Counted from the first letter of the stretch, positions 17,207-26,231 are shown. The stretch: 53,223 nucleotides of DNA from Demequina phytophila (GCF_000971135.1 NZ_BBLW01000010.1:1-53223), one strand, 5' to 3'. Notes: generated from the letters alone by a model not told the origin. Numbers and translations: made by a program.

Positions 17207-17222
17207 CCGCCGCATCGTCCCC
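17183..17222. terminator. Inverted pair of GGGACGATGC motifs at a convergent gene junction
   Basis: GGGGACGATGCG (17183-17194) and CGCATCGTCCCC (17211-17222) form a perfect 12-bp stem around a 16-nt loop that holds the SulP stop codon. It separates SulP (plus) from the alpha/beta hydrolase (minus), so it can terminate both. Confidence 0.6.
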
Positions 17223-17227
17223 CGCCC

Positions 17228-18049
17228 TCAGGCCGCGGTGCGCACGCCTCCGGCGTGCTCCAACGCCCAGTCGAGCGCGAGGTCCGCGACCCGCTCCCAG
17301 CCGGGTGCCGCGCAGGTCCAGTGGTCGCGGCCGGGGAGCTCGCGGAAGTCCGTCACGGCCGGTGACCTGCGCCAGTGCTTCGCGTTCGACCGGTTCACGG
17401 CGGGCGGCATGATGTGGTCCTTCTCGCCGGCGATGAACAGGAGAGGGGCGCGGTCCGTCGAGTAGTCGACCCAGGTCTCCTGGTGGCCGGGCCGCCAGTT
17501 GGCGAGCAGGCCGTACGCCCACACCCAGTTGCCGGGCGCGGCGATCGCGTAGCGCTCCCATGCCTTGTCCGACTCCTCGCGCGTGAGGGTGTTGGTGAAC
17601 GCGTAGTGGAACTCCTCGCGGGTGAAGCCCACCGCCCGGCGGAGGTTCGCCGGGTTCTTGAGGGCCGGGAACAGCGAGCGCGCCTGCGACAACGGCGTCA
17701 CCCGCACGCCCTCGGGGGGCGCGGAGTCGATCGCGACGCCGGCGGCCCCGAGCCCGCGGGCGAGGAGCAGCTGCGTGAGCGCCCCGCCGAACGAGTGGCC
17801 CATGAGGATCGGTGGCCGCGGCAGCGCCTCGATCACACCCGCGAGGTGGTCGAGGGTCGCGGGCACGGAGGCGGTCGCGATGGGGGTGTCGTCGGCGCGC
17901 AGCGCCTCCACCTCGACCTCGAAGCCGGGGTAGGCGGGGGTGACGACCGTGAGGCCGCGCCTCTCGAAGCGCTCGCGCCAGTGCTCCCAGCTGCGGGGGG
18001 TCATCCAGAGCCCGTGGATGAGGACCACGGTGTCGGGGGTGGCGGTCAT
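17228..18049 (-). CDS. Alpha/beta hydrolase
   Basis: 273 residues from ATG 18049. VVLIHGLWMTPRSWEHW is the oxyanion-hole region, MGHSFGGALTQ the nucleophile elbow (Ser), and GEKDHIMPP and GRDHWT supply likely Asp and His of the triad. No signal peptide. The gene lies 25 bp downstream of a second alpha/beta hydrolase on the same strand, so the two probably share a transcript. Substrate not predictable; relatives are annotated as generic esterases or hydrolases. Confidence 0.85.
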   Translation of the reverse strand: MTATPDTVVLIHGLWMTPRSWEHWRERFERRGLTVVTPAYPGFEVEVEALRADDTPIATASVPATLDHLAGVIEALPRPPILMGHSFGGALTQLLLARGLGAAGVAIDSAPPEGVRVTPLSQARSLFPALKNPANLRRAVGFTREEFHYAFTNTLTREESDKAWERYAIAAPGNWVWAYGLLANWRPGHQETWVDYSTDRAPLLFIAGEKDHIMPPAVNRSNAKHWRRSPAVTDFRELPGRDHWTCAAPGWERVADLALDWALEHAGGVRTAA

Positions 18050-18074
18050 GGTGGTGTCCTTGTCTGTGGGGGAT

Positions 18075-18899
18075 TCAGGAGTCGATGAACGCGAGCAGGT
18101 CGGCATGGAGCCGCTCGCGGTCCATGTCGGGCAGGCCGTGGCTGCGGCCCTCGTAGACCAGGAGCGTGGCGTCCGCGATCAGCTCCGCGGACAGCCGCCC
18201 GCTGATGTCGATGGGGACGATCTGGTCGTCGTCGCCGTGGATCACCAGCGCGGGCACGTCGATGGCGGCGAGGTCGGGGCGGAAGTCCGTGGCCGAGAAC
18301 GCGGCGATGCACTCGTAAGCGTTGCGGGTGCCGGAGGCGAGGCCCTGGAGCCAGAACGCATCGCGGATGCCCTGGGGCACGTCGCCGGCGCGGTTGTGCC
18401 CGAAGAAAGGGCCGTCCGCGAGGTCGCGGTACAGCTGCGAGCGGTGGGCGGCCTCGCCCGCGCGGATCCCGTCGAACACCTCGAGGGGCAGGCCGCCGGG
18501 GTTGTCCGCGGTGCGGAGCATGAGCGGCGGCACCGCGGACACGAGCACCACCTTCGCGACGCGTGCGGAGCCGTGCCGGCCCACGTAGCGGGCCACCTCG
18601 CCCCCGCCGGTCGAGTGGCCCACGAGCGTCAGATCCGTGAGGTCGAGGTGCTCGACCAGGCAGGCGAGGTCGTCCGCGTAGGTGTCCATCTCGTTGCCGT
18701 CCCACGTCTGCGTGGACCGGCCGTGTCCGCGCCGGTCGTGCGCGATCGCGCGATGGCCATGGGTGGCGAGGAACAGCGCGGTCGCCTCCCACGCGTCGGC
18801 GTTGAGCGGCCATCCGTGGCTGAGGAGCACCGGCGAGCCGCCGACGCCCCAGTCCTTGTAGAAGATCTGGGCACCGTCCTCGGTGGTGACGTACGGCAT
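18075..18899 (-). CDS. Alpha/beta hydrolase, non-heme chloroperoxidase-like
   Basis: 274 residues. Close to the cofactor-free haloperoxidase/arylesterase group: [18 protein letters not shown] at the N-terminus, [36 protein letters not shown], nucleophile elbow [17 protein letters not shown] (Ser), [15 protein letters not shown] (Asp) and GRSHGL (His). Such enzymes hydrolyse esters, and their perhydrolase activity is a side reaction. ATG 18899 is preceded by AGGGAGG. First gene of a two-gene unit; the large LuxR gene lies downstream of the next intergenic region's other side on the same strand. Confidence 0.88.
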   Translation of the reverse strand: MPYVTTEDGAQIFYKDWGVGGSPVLLSHGWPLNADAWEATALFLATHGHRAIAHDRRGHGRSTQTWDGNEMDTYADDLACLVEHLDLTDLTLVGHSTGGGEVARYVGRHGSARVAKVVLVSAVPPLMLRTADNPGGLPLEVFDGIRAGEAAHRSQLYRDLADGPFFGHNRAGDVPQGIRDAFWLQGLASGTRNAYECIAAFSATDFRPDLAAIDVPALVIHGDDDQIVPIDISGRLSAELIADATLLVYEGRSHGLPDMDRERLHADLLAFIDS

Positions 18900-19004
18900 C
18901 GCGGCCTCCCTGGTGGTGGTGGGACGTGGCCAGCGTCGCTCTCGCGGGCGGGCGGGCGCACCACGCGCCGCGCGTGGTCCTCGGGGGGACGATGCGCGGG
19001 CGGA

Positions 19005-21734
19005 CTACGCGCGGGAGTCCCGGGGCGCGGCGGGCAGGTGCTCGGCGAGCTGCCGGCGCGACGTGACGCCCAGCTTCCTGAACACCTTGCGCAGGTGATA
19101 GTCGACCGTGTTGGCGCTGATGAACAGCGCCGCGCCGATGTCCGCGTTGGTGGCGCCGCCCGCCGCCATGCGCGCGATGGCGGCCTCCTGCGCGCTCAGC
19201 GGGCCGCGGTCCCGGCGCTCGCCGGCGTCCACCGTCTCGCCGAGCGCGGCGAGCTCGCGGCGCGCCCGCGCGGCGAACGCGTGGGAGTCGACCGACTCGA
19301 AGCCGTCGAGGGCGAGCCGGAGCTGGTCGCGGGCGTCGGCGCGACGGCGCATGCGTCGCAGCCACTCGCCGTAGAGCAGCTCGCCGCGCGCGCGGTCGCC
19401 GCGGTGCCCTTCCGAGGTCAGCAGCGCGAGCGAGGCCCGGTGACGGGCCTCGGCGTGCGCGTCGTCGGCGAGCAGCGCCTCCGCGCGCAGCGCCATCGCG
19501 CGGATCCAGTCGCCGCCCGCGGCGTCGGCGATCCGGGCGAGCCACCCGGCGGCGCCGCGTGCCGCGGTGAGCTCGCCGCATCGCACCGCGGCCTCGACCA
19601 TCTCGGGGACGTGGTGGTGGCTGGCCTGGAGGTAGGGGTGCGAGACCAGGTCGGCCAGGCGCCCGTACGCGACCGCGTAGTCGCCCGCGGCGATCTCGCG
19701 GATGGCCCGCGCCCCGGCGGCCATCCGTGCGACACCGCCCAGGCTCGCCGCACGCATCCCCTGCTCCAGCTGCTCCGCGGCCTCGGGAGGCGCGCCTTGC
19801 CAGATGAGCAGCGCGGCGTTCACCGTCTGCTCGTCGGCGTATCCCAGGGACTGCCGCAGCTCCTGAGACTGCGCCATGTACTCGGCTGCGAGCCGGGGGT
19901 TGTTCCGCGACAGCTCGAGCGCGCTGAGGACCCACAGCATCCCGTCCACGCTGCGCAGGTCGCCCCGAGCCCGGCACGCGCGTGCGATGCGTCTCATGAG
20001 CGCGGCCGCGGCGTCGAAGTCGCACAGACCCACCGCGGGGACCACCACGTAGAACGCGAAGCCTGCCACGTCCGCGTCGGGCATCGTCTCGATCTGGGTC
20101 AGAACCGCGCGAAGCCGGGGCGCCGCCGTCTCGTAGTCGTCGAGCGCGAGCGACGCGGCCGCCTCCAACGCGGACGCGACGGTGCCGGGGGTCGCGGCGG
20201 CGGCGCGCATGCGGGAGGCGAGCGCCGGCAGCGGCCAGCCCGCGGCGCCGTCCTCGGTGCTGAGCGCGGAGTTGAGCGCGAGCAGCAGCGAGCCCTGCTC
20301 GAGCGCGGCGGAGCGTTCCGCGAAGTCATCCGCCGCGCCCACGTAGGTGGCGACCACGGACGGCATGCGGGGCACGTCGGTGAGGAAGGCGGTGCATGCG
20401 GCGTCGGTCATGCGCATGAGGCCGCGCGTGTGCGGATCGAGCGCGTCGACGTCCACGCGCGCGAGCAGCTGCCTGGTCAGCAGTCCCGCTCCCGCGCCGA
20501 TCGCCGCCTGCGCCGCGATCACCAGGCGGCGTGCGTGGTCGCGAGGATCCGGCGACAGCTCGGCGGAGCGGGTGAGCAGGTGGGCGCGCGACGTGAGGCC
20601 GCCGCGCGCGCCCGCGAGGTCGGCGACGTGCTCGAGCTCGTCGGCCAGCGCACCGTCCGTCCCGACGCACGCCGCGGACCCGTGCCAGGCGGCGATCTCC
20701 GGGCGGCCCTGCGACGCCGCCTCGGCGCGCAGCGCGTGGTGCGCCGTGCGGCGCTCGGCGTCCGTGGCGCCCGCGTACACCGCGGAGCGGACCAGCGGAT
20801 GGCGGAAGCGCACCGCGTCGCGCACCTCGACCAGGCCCGCGAGCTCCGCGGGGGACGACGCGCCGGTGGGGAGGCCGAGCGCCGCCGCCGCCCCGCCGAT
20901 CGCGGCGACGTCGCCGGTGGTCTCGGCGGCCGCGATCACCAGCCACGCGCGCGCCTCCGCCGGCAGCGCGCCGGCGGCGCGGGAGTAGTGCGCCTCGAGC
21001 CTCTCGCCCACCGGCAGGGGGGCATGGCCGAGCGTCGCGGCGGTGAGCTCCTCGGCGCTCCACCGGGTTCCCAGGTCGGTGAGCGCAAGCGGGTTGCCTC
21101 CCGTCGTGGCGATGATCCCGGCGGCCACCGACGGGTCGATCTCGCCGCCGATGCCGCGTGCCAGCAGTGCCGCGGCATGCGCCTCGGCGAGCCCGGCGAG
21201 GGCGAGGTCGGGCACGCCTGCCAGCGCGCGCATCGTCTCCTGGCCCGGTCGCGTCGCGAGGATCAGCGCGACCGACTCCGCCGCGAGACGCCGGGCGACG
21301 AACCCGAGCACCGCGAGCGACTCGCGATCCAGCCGGTGCGCGTCGTCGACCACCGCGACCGTGGGCGCCTCGTCGCCGGCCGCCGCGAGCAGCGACAGCA
21401 TGCCCAGGCCCACCAGCGCCCGCTCGGGTGGCGGGCCCGCCTCCACGCCCGCCGCGACGCGCAGCGCGTCCCGCTGCGCCGGCGGAAGGTGGTCCACCAG
21501 GTGGCCGAGCGGTGCGGCGAGCCGCTGGAGCCCGCCGTAGGGCAGGGTGCTCTCCGCGGCGTATCCGGCCGCGCGCACCACCCGCAGGCCGCGCGGGTCA
21601 GCGAGCGCCGCCTCGAGGAGGGTGGTCTTCCCCATGCCCGGCTCGCCGTGCACCACCAGCGCGGCGCCGTCCGCGTTGCGGGCGCGGGTCAGCAGCGCGT
21701 GGAGAGCCTCGAGCTCCGCCTCGCGCCCCAGCAC
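19005..21734 (-). CDS. Large ATP-binding LuxR-family regulator (LAL type)
   Basis: 909 residues, the usual size of MalT/LAL regulators. N-terminal LGREAELEALHALLTRAR then Walker A GEPGMGKTT (about 29-37) and Walker B-like VAVVDDAHRLD; a long helical TPR-like middle; and a C-terminal LuxR helix-turn-helix (LSAQEAAIARMAAGGATNADIGAALFISANTVDYHLRKVFRKLGV). It should sense a ligand through the ATPase/TPR part and activate promoters; targets unknown, with the two hydrolases downstream the nearest candidates. The GTG at 21734 is assumed, but GGGGAGG abuts it directly. A -10-like TAGCCT (21764-21759) sits 6 nt before an in-frame ATC at 21752, so the true start is uncertain. Confidence 0.88.
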   Translation of the reverse strand: MLGREAELEALHALLTRARNADGAALVVHGEPGMGKTTLLEAALADPRGLRVVRAAGYAAESTLPYGGLQRLAAPLGHLVDHLPPAQRDALRVAAGVEAGPPPERALVGLGMLSLLAAAGDEAPTVAVVDDAHRLDRESLAVLGFVARRLAAESVALILATRPGQETMRALAGVPDLALAGLAEAHAAALLARGIGGEIDPSVAAGIIATTGGNPLALTDLGTRWSAEELTAATLGHAPLPVGERLEAHYSRAAGALPAEARAWLVIAAAETTGDVAAIGGAAAALGLPTGASSPAELAGLVEVRDAVRFRHPLVRSAVYAGATDAERRTAHHALRAEAASQGRPEIAAWHGSAACVGTDGALADELEHVADLAGARGGLTSRAHLLTRSAELSPDPRDHARRLVIAAQAAIGAGAGLLTRQLLARVDVDALDPHTRGLMRMTDAACTAFLTDVPRMPSVVATYVGAADDFAERSAALEQGSLLLALNSALSTEDGAAGWPLPALASRMRAAAATPGTVASALEAAASLALDDYETAAPRLRAVLTQIETMPDADVAGFAFYVVVPAVGLCDFDAAAALMRRIARACRARGDLRSVDGMLWVLSALELSRNNPRLAAEYMAQSQELRQSLGYADEQTVNAALLIWQGAPPEAAEQLEQGMRAASLGGVARMAAGARAIREIAAGDYAVAYGRLADLVSHPYLQASHHHVPEMVEAAVRCGELTAARGAAGWLARIADAAGGDWIRAMALRAEALLADDAHAEARHRASLALLTSEGHRGDRARGELLYGEWLRRMRRRADARDQLRLALDGFESVDSHAFAARARRELAALGETVDAGERRDRGPLSAQEAAIARMAAGGATNADIGAALFISANTVDYHLRKVFRKLGVTSRRQLAEHLPAAPRDSRA

Positions 21735-21806
21735 CCTCCCCGATGCGTCGATGGCGACAGGCTAGCGGAACCGGACATAAAGGAATAGTGCCTGGTGTGA
21801 AGGCTT

Positions 21807-22250
21807 CTACTCCTGCAGCGGCTGCGCCAGGGCGACGATGATCCCCTCGGGGCCGTGGAGGTAGCACAGCCGGTAGGAGTCGCCGTAGGTGACCACCTCG
21901 CGCACCACCGTCGCGCCCAGCTCCGCGAGGTCCGCGACCGCGGCGTCGACGTCGTCCACCGCGAACATCATGTTCGTGTAGCCGAGGGTATGCGGAGGTG
22001 CCGGGTGGGGGTGCGGTCGGAGCGGCTCCGGGGTGTGGAAGCGCGCCAGCTCGACGCGGCCGTGGCCGTCGGGGGTGACCAGCACCGCGATCTCGCTGAC
22101 GGTGCCGTCGAGGCCGACCACGCGGTCGACCCACTCGCCCTCGACGGTCTGGCGGCCCTCGAGCGTCATGCCGAGCCGCTCGAAGAACACGATCGCGGCG
22201 TCGAGGTCCTCGACGTTGATGTTGACGTGGTCCAGGCGGATGATCGCCAC
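21807..22250 (-). CDS. VOC-superfamily (glyoxalase/dioxygenase fold) protein
   Basis: 147 residues. Starts IIRLDHVNINVEDLDAAIVFFERLGM, the first beta-alpha-beta module of vicinal-oxygen-chelate proteins, and ends with the second (NMMFAVDDVDAAVADLAELGATVV...YGDSYRLCYLHGPEGIIVALAQ). His/Glu metal positions are plausible (H in LDHVN, E in PEGIIV). Lactoylglutathione lyase-like in annotation, but no substrate can be assigned. The GTG start lies 12 bp after the DUF2200 stop, so the two are co-transcribed; LuxR follows on the same strand. Confidence 0.82.
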   Translation of the reverse strand: MAIIRLDHVNINVEDLDAAIVFFERLGMTLEGRQTVEGEWVDRVVGLDGTVSEIAVLVTPDGHGRVELARFHTPEPLRPHPHPAPPHTLGYTNMMFAVDDVDAAVADLAELGATVVREVVTYGDSYRLCYLHGPEGIIVALAQPLQE

Positions 22251-22262
22251 GGTGTGCCGTGC

Positions 22263-22622
22263 CTACCCGACCGGTGCGCGAAGGATGGACGTCATCCTCT
22301 TGCCGCGCGCCACCTCGTCGACCAGCTTGTCCATCCAGCGGATCTGCTGCATGAGCGGGTCCTCGATCTCCTCGACGCGCACGCCGCAGATCACGCCGGT
22401 GATGAGGTCCGTGTGCGCGTTCATGGCCGGCGCCTGCGCGAAGAACTCCTCAAGCGTGCGCTCGTCCGCGATCGCCTCGTGGATGCCGGCCTCGTCGTAG
22501 CCGGTCAGCCACGTGAGGACCGTGTCGAGCTCCTCGGTGGTGTGGCCCTTCCGCTCCACCTTGGTCACGTACAGCGGGTAGATGCTGGCGAAGGTCATGC
22601 CGAAGATCCGGTGGCCAGCCAC
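22263..22622 (-). CDS. DUF2200 family protein
   Basis: 119 residues. The beginning HRIFGMTFASIYPLYVTKVERKGHTTEELD and WLTGYDE are typical of DUF2200, a small conserved family of unknown function found across proteobacteria and actinobacteria. No signal peptide or membrane segment. The ATG at 22622 has only a GGAGG-like stretch 5-9 nt upstream (rc of cctcc). Leads a probable DUF2200-VOC-LuxR transcript. Confidence 0.78.
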   Translation of the reverse strand: MAGHRIFGMTFASIYPLYVTKVERKGHTTEELDTVLTWLTGYDEAGIHEAIADERTLEEFFAQAPAMNAHTDLITGVICGVRVEEIEDPLMQQIRWMDKLVDEVARGKRMTSILRAPVG

Positions 22623-22661
22623 GTTGCCTCCTGGGGACGATGCGGGGGTGGGGTTCCCAGC

Positions 22662-23708
22662 CTACGAGGCCTCGGCGCCGGCGGTGTCGGCGAGCAGCGC
22701 GCCGACGTTGCGCTGGAACAGGATGATCCACGTGAACACCAGGACGCCGGCGACCAGCTCGACGGCGGTGAGCGTGTAGAAGCCCACCGCGAAGAACACG
22801 GCCAGCACCACGATCACCGCGATGAACGCCCAGCCCACCGGGAGGAACGCGCGCGAGATCCCCGGCACCCACGCGCGCAACCGCACGGTCAGCACGCCGA
22901 ACGCCACCGCCATGCCGCTCGCGACGCCGGTGTGGATCCAGAAGCGGGTGTCGACGTGGAAGATCCCCACGCAGCCGAGAAAGACGCCGACGATCACGAG
23001 CGTGAGCCGCACCCGGCTGCGACCGTGCTCGGTGGCGGTCGGGACGTCGCGGGTGGCGGCACGCGCGAGCACCGTCACCAGGAACCCGGCGATGATCAGC
23101 GTGAGGTTGAACGCCAGCGACGAGATGTCGCTCGTGATGCCGAGCGAGCTGAGGTTCTCGCGCCACCACTCGGGGTCGCTCGCCGTGATCGCGCTCGCGA
23201 GGATGCCCTCGACCAGGAACACGGCGAGCACGATCGCGAGGATCTCCGGGTTCATGTGCGCCGCGGACAGGAAGGCGACGTAGGCGGACACGGCCGCGGT
23301 CGCTCCGCTGAGGGCGAGGATCGGGAGCCAGTACACCGTCGCGTCGATGAAGGCGTCCGAGAGGATGACCGAGACGAGGGTCCAGCTGAGCAGGGCGATG
23401 ACGCCGTGCGCGAGCGCGAGCGCCACGACGTCGAGGACATCCAGGGTGCCGGAGATCCGTGGGCGCCCCCGCAGATGGAGAACGTACCTGCCGCCCGCGA
23501 ACGCGAGCGCGGCCGCGACGGCCGAGGCGATGGCGGCGTACTGGCCCACCGAGTCCGGCCCCGAGATCGGTGCGTCGTCGAAGCCGAACACCGCGAGGGC
23601 CACCGCGGCCACCAGCGTGAAGGCGACGGCGCCCAGGCCGGTGGCGGTGAGCTCGAGCGAGGTGTTGAGCCGTGAGCGCAGCGGGACCGTCGAGCTGCCG
23701 TCCGTCAT
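22662..23708 (-). CDS. Polytopic membrane protein of unknown function
   Basis: 348 residues from ATG 23708 (GGGAGG upstream). About nine hydrophobic segments with short loops, e.g. ATGLGAVAFTLVAAVALAVFGF, LDVVALALAHGVIALLSWTLVSVIL, ILAIVLAVFLVEGILASAITA, LTLVIVGVFLGCVGIF and AVIVVLAVFFAVGFYTLTAVELVAGVLVF. The arrangement vaguely recalls DUF998-type proteins, but I do not recognise it firmly. A GGGACGATGC copy lies 20 bp beyond its 3' end. Confidence 0.65.
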   Translation of the reverse strand: MTDGSSTVPLRSRLNTSLELTATGLGAVAFTLVAAVALAVFGFDDAPISGPDSVGQYAAIASAVAAALAFAGGRYVLHLRGRPRISGTLDVLDVVALALAHGVIALLSWTLVSVILSDAFIDATVYWLPILALSGATAAVSAYVAFLSAAHMNPEILAIVLAVFLVEGILASAITASDPEWWRENLSSLGITSDISSLAFNLTLIIAGFLVTVLARAATRDVPTATEHGRSRVRLTLVIVGVFLGCVGIFHVDTRFWIHTGVASGMAVAFGVLTVRLRAWVPGISRAFLPVGWAFIAVIVVLAVFFAVGFYTLTAVELVAGVLVFTWIILFQRNVGALLADTAGAEAS

Positions 23709-23757
23709 GCCTGCTTCCCTCCGCATCGCCGATACTTCGGAGCGTACCCGGGGACAC

Positions 23758-23796
23758 GAGGAAGCCCTCCCCGAGACTCTCGGGGAGGGCTTCCTC
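23758..23796. terminator. Strong hairpin downstream of tRNA-Ser(CGA)
   Basis: Arms GAGGAAGCCCTCCCCGAG and CTCGGGGAGGGCTTCCTC are perfectly complementary around a 3-nt loop. It follows the tRNA 3' end on the minus strand by 5 nt and is symmetrical, so it can also insulate against transcription from the other side. Confidence 0.85.
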
Positions 23797-23801
23797 AACG
23801 G

Positions 23802-23889
23802 CGGTGACGGTGGGATTTGAACCCACGGTACGGGGTTACCGTACACAGCATTTCGAGTGCTGCACCTTCGGCCGCTCGGACACGTCACC
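23802..23889 (-). tRNA. tRNA-Ser, anticodon CGA
   Basis: 88 nt type II tRNA. Minus strand acceptor GGTGACG pairs with CGTCACC; the anticodon loop CTCGAAA gives CGA (codon UCG); long variable arm (GTACGGTAACCCCGTAC), T-arm GGGTTCAAATCCC. The 3' CCA is not encoded (discriminator G is followed by CCG), unlike tRNA-Ser(GGA) at 1589. Confidence 0.95.
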
Positions 23890-23923
23890 GCGGAAGAGAT
23901 TACCGGTAGGTGAACCGAAAAAC

Positions 23924-25021
23924 CTAATCGGCCCGATGGGGCGGGGCGTGCCGGCCGGCGGGATCGGGCGGCGCCGGCGCGTGCAGCAGGGCGGTCGCCA
24001 CCGCGAGCCCGGCGCCCAGGAGCGTGTCGAGGATCCTCTCGCCGGTCACGCCCAGGTCGCCCAGCTCCCCGGCGCTCGCGGTCACGATGACGAGGGCCAT
24101 GGGCGTGACCGCGGTGACGGCGATCGCGTAGTGGCGGGAGATCGCGAGCTCGGTGACGAACTGCAGCGCCCCGAGCGTGAGGGCGAGCGCGAGCGGCGGC
24201 ATGCCGGAGTAGGCGATCGCGAGGTACACGCCCACGCCCGCGACCGTGCCCACGGCGCGGTGGAGGCCCCGCGTGAGCGCTGGACCGCGCCCGGGCACCA
24301 CGCCGATCACCACGACGCCGGCGGCGACCGTCCAGTATGCGCGGTCGGGATCGACGTAGAGGAGGCTCAGGGCGGTGCCGAGCACCGCGACGATCGCGGT
24401 GCGCCACACCAGCTCCTTGGCGCCGCGATCCCAATCGGGCCGGGCCAGCAGCACGGACAGCGGGCGGGGCTTCACCTGCCAATGCACGCGCCTCACCAGC
24501 GGCGCGATGCTCGCGACCACCGCCCATGCGCAGCCCGCGGCGACCGTCAGCACGAGGGTGGCGGGCGGCACCCCGCCGTTCACGGCGTGGCCCGACATGC
24601 CGTAGACGAGGATGGGGAACAGCGGGCCCGGCGGGCCCAGCCGGTAGCCGTGCACCGCGATGCCGATCGCGACCGTGACGCCGATGAGCCCGATCGCGGA
24701 CAGCCACGGGTACGACGCGAGGAAGGCGCCGAGCACGCTGGTCAGGACCAGCACCAGGCCTGCGAGCGGGCGCAGGCGCAGCCGCTCGAGGCGCGGGAGC
24801 GCCGCGAAGTAGGGGACGGTGAACGCTCCGGTCGCCGCGATCAGGCCCAGGTCCATCCGGCCTGCCGCGATGCCGGTCACGATCGGCACGGTCATGACGA
24901 TCGCGGCCTGGAGCGCGATGGGCCAGCGCGGCTCCTTCGCGGGGACGATGGTGCCCAGGCTCACCACCGCGCGCCGCATGCCGTCGCGCCACACGTCGCG
25001 CCGCCGCGCCTCCTCCGTCAT
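23924..25021 (-). CDS. FUSC-family inner membrane protein (paralogue 2)
   Basis: 365 residues. Same two-half membrane architecture as the protein at 14241-15326: VVSLGTIVPAKEPRWPIALQAAIVMTVPIVTGIAAGRMDLGLIAATGAFT in the first half and AYWTVAAGVVVIGVVPGRGPALTRGLHRAVGTVAGVGVYLAI in the second. Its ATG (25021) directly abuts the tadA TAG stop, so translation is coupled to tadA. Transport substrate unknown. The two paralogues are about 9 kb apart on the same strand and not obviously part of a tandem duplication. Confidence 0.8.
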   Translation of the reverse strand: MTEEARRRDVWRDGMRRAVVSLGTIVPAKEPRWPIALQAAIVMTVPIVTGIAAGRMDLGLIAATGAFTVPYFAALPRLERLRLRPLAGLVLVLTSVLGAFLASYPWLSAIGLIGVTVAIGIAVHGYRLGPPGPLFPILVYGMSGHAVNGGVPPATLVLTVAAGCAWAVVASIAPLVRRVHWQVKPRPLSVLLARPDWDRGAKELVWRTAIVAVLGTALSLLYVDPDRAYWTVAAGVVVIGVVPGRGPALTRGLHRAVGTVAGVGVYLAIAYSGMPPLALALTLGALQFVTELAISRHYAIAVTAVTPMALVIVTASAGELGDLGVTGERILDTLLGAGLAVATALLHAPAPPDPAGRHAPPHRAD

Positions 25022-25477
25022 CTAGCGCCGCGCCTCGAAGAACTCGGTGAGCACCGCCGCGCACTCATGGCCGCGCACGCCGGACACCACCTCCACCTTC
25101 GAGCCGATCCGCGCGTCGCGCACCACGTCCCACTGCGAGCCGGTCGCGCCCGCCTTCGCGTCCCATGCGCCCAGCACGAGACGAGGGATCCGCGCCTGCA
25201 GCATGGCGCCCGCGCACATGAGGCACGGCTCGAGCGTGACCACCAGGGTGCAGCCGTCGAGACGCCAGGTCCCGAGGGACGATGCGGCGGCCCGGATCGC
25301 GACGATCTCGGCGTGGGCGCTGGGGTCGCCGTCGACCTCGCGCAGGTTCCGGCCCTCGCCGAGGACGTCGCCGTCGGGGGACAGGACCACCGCGCCGACC
25401 GGCACGTCCCCGGCCCCGCCCGCCAGGCGGGCCTGCGCGAGCGCCCGTCCCATCGCATCGTCCCAGCGGCCTGTCAC
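25022..25477 (-). CDS. tadA: tRNA-specific adenosine deaminase
   Basis: 151 residues. Makes inosine at the wobble base of tRNA-Arg(ACG). Zinc ligands and catalytic Glu in HAEI (about residues 55-58) and PCLMCAGA; the N-terminus carries VPVGAVVLSPDGDVLGEGRN. Start GTG 25477 lies 6 nt after a -10 TAGCCT (25489-25484), i.e. a leaderless message. Two GGGACGATGC copies fall within the gene: one at codons near the start (RWDDAMG) and one near the active site, reading AASSLGT just after HAEIVAIRAA. Divergent from upp. Confidence 0.93.
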   Translation of the reverse strand: MTGRWDDAMGRALAQARLAGGAGDVPVGAVVLSPDGDVLGEGRNLREVDGDPSAHAEIVAIRAAASSLGTWRLDGCTLVVTLEPCLMCAGAMLQARIPRLVLGAWDAKAGATGSQWDVVRDARIGSKVEVVSGVRGHECAAVLTEFFEARR

Positions 25478-25483
25478 GAGGCC

Positions 25484-25489
25484 AGGCTA
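25484..25489 (-). promoter_or_regulatory. -10 box of leaderless tadA promoter
   Basis: TAGCCT, 6 nt upstream of the GTG start codon. Confidence 0.5.
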
Positions 25490-25527
25490 CCGGCGCATCG
25501 TCCCGGGTATCCGTGCCCGTCGCGCGT

Positions 25528-25533
25528 TAGGCT
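25528..25533 (+). promoter_or_regulatory. -10 box of leaderless upp promoter
   Basis: TAGGCT, 6 nt upstream of the upp ATG; no Shine-Dalgarno. A GCATCGTCCC copy lies at 25495-25504 between the two divergent -10 boxes. Confidence 0.55.
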
Positions 25534-25539
25534 CGACCC

Positions 25540-26181
25540 ATGCATCTGCACGTCGCGGACCACCCGCTCATCCGTCACAAGGTCACCGTGCTGCGCGACA
25601 AGCGCACCCCGTCGCCCACGTTCCGCCTGCTGGTGGACGAGCTCGTGACGCTGCTCGCCTACGAGGCGACGCGCGAGGTGCGCGTGGTCGAGTGCGAGGT
25701 CGAGACGCCGTTGGTCAAGGCGACGGGCACCAAGATCGCGGATCCGGCGCCCATCATCGTGCCGATCCTGCGTGCGGGCCTGGGCATGCTGGACGGCATG
25801 ACCCGCCTGCTGCCGAGCGCCGAGGTGGGCTTCCTGGGCCTCAAGCGCGACGAGGAGACGCTCGAGGCGATCACCTACGCGAACCGGCTGCCCGAGGACC
25901 TCACGGGGCGCCAGGTGTTCCTCATCGACCCGATGCTTGCGACCGGCGGGTCGCTGGTGGCGGCCATCGAGTACGTGCTCGAGCGCGGCGCGACCGACGT
26001 CACCTGCGTCTGCCTGCTCGCCGCGCCCGAGGGCATCGCGCACGTCCAGGAGAAGGTGGGCGACCGCGCCGACGTGTCCGTGGTGGTCGCGCAGGTCGAC
26101 GAGAGGCTCAACGAGAACGGCTACATCGTCCCGGGCCTGGGCGACGCGGGCGACCGCTTGTACGGGATCGTCGACCTGTAG
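25540..26181 (+). CDS. upp: Uracil phosphoribosyltransferase
   Basis: 213 residues, full length. Salvages uracil with PRPP to UMP. N-terminal [45 protein letters not shown] loop [19 protein letters not shown] and C-terminal [18 protein letters not shown], all diagnostic. Starts as a leaderless message at ATG 25540. Divergent from tadA; tadA/upp adjacency is common in actinobacteria. Confidence 0.97.
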   Translation: MHLHVADHPLIRHKVTVLRDKRTPSPTFRLLVDELVTLLAYEATREVRVVECEVETPLVKATGTKIADPAPIIVPILRAGLGMLDGMTRLLPSAEVGFLGLKRDEETLEAITYANRLPEDLTGRQVFLIDPMLATGGSLVAAIEYVLERGATDVTCVCLLAAPEGIAHVQEKVGDRADVSVVVAQVDERLNENGYIVPGLGDAGDRLYGIVDL

Positions 26182-26231
26182 GCCTCGGGCGGCGCCATCG
26201 CGCCGGTCCGTACGGGCGCGGCGCGAGCCGG

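Noticed and set aside
17940..21788. A 1282-codon plus-strand open frame
   Set aside because: Antisense to the LuxR regulator and a hydrolase; high GC keeps frames open, and its residue content has no recognisable motif.
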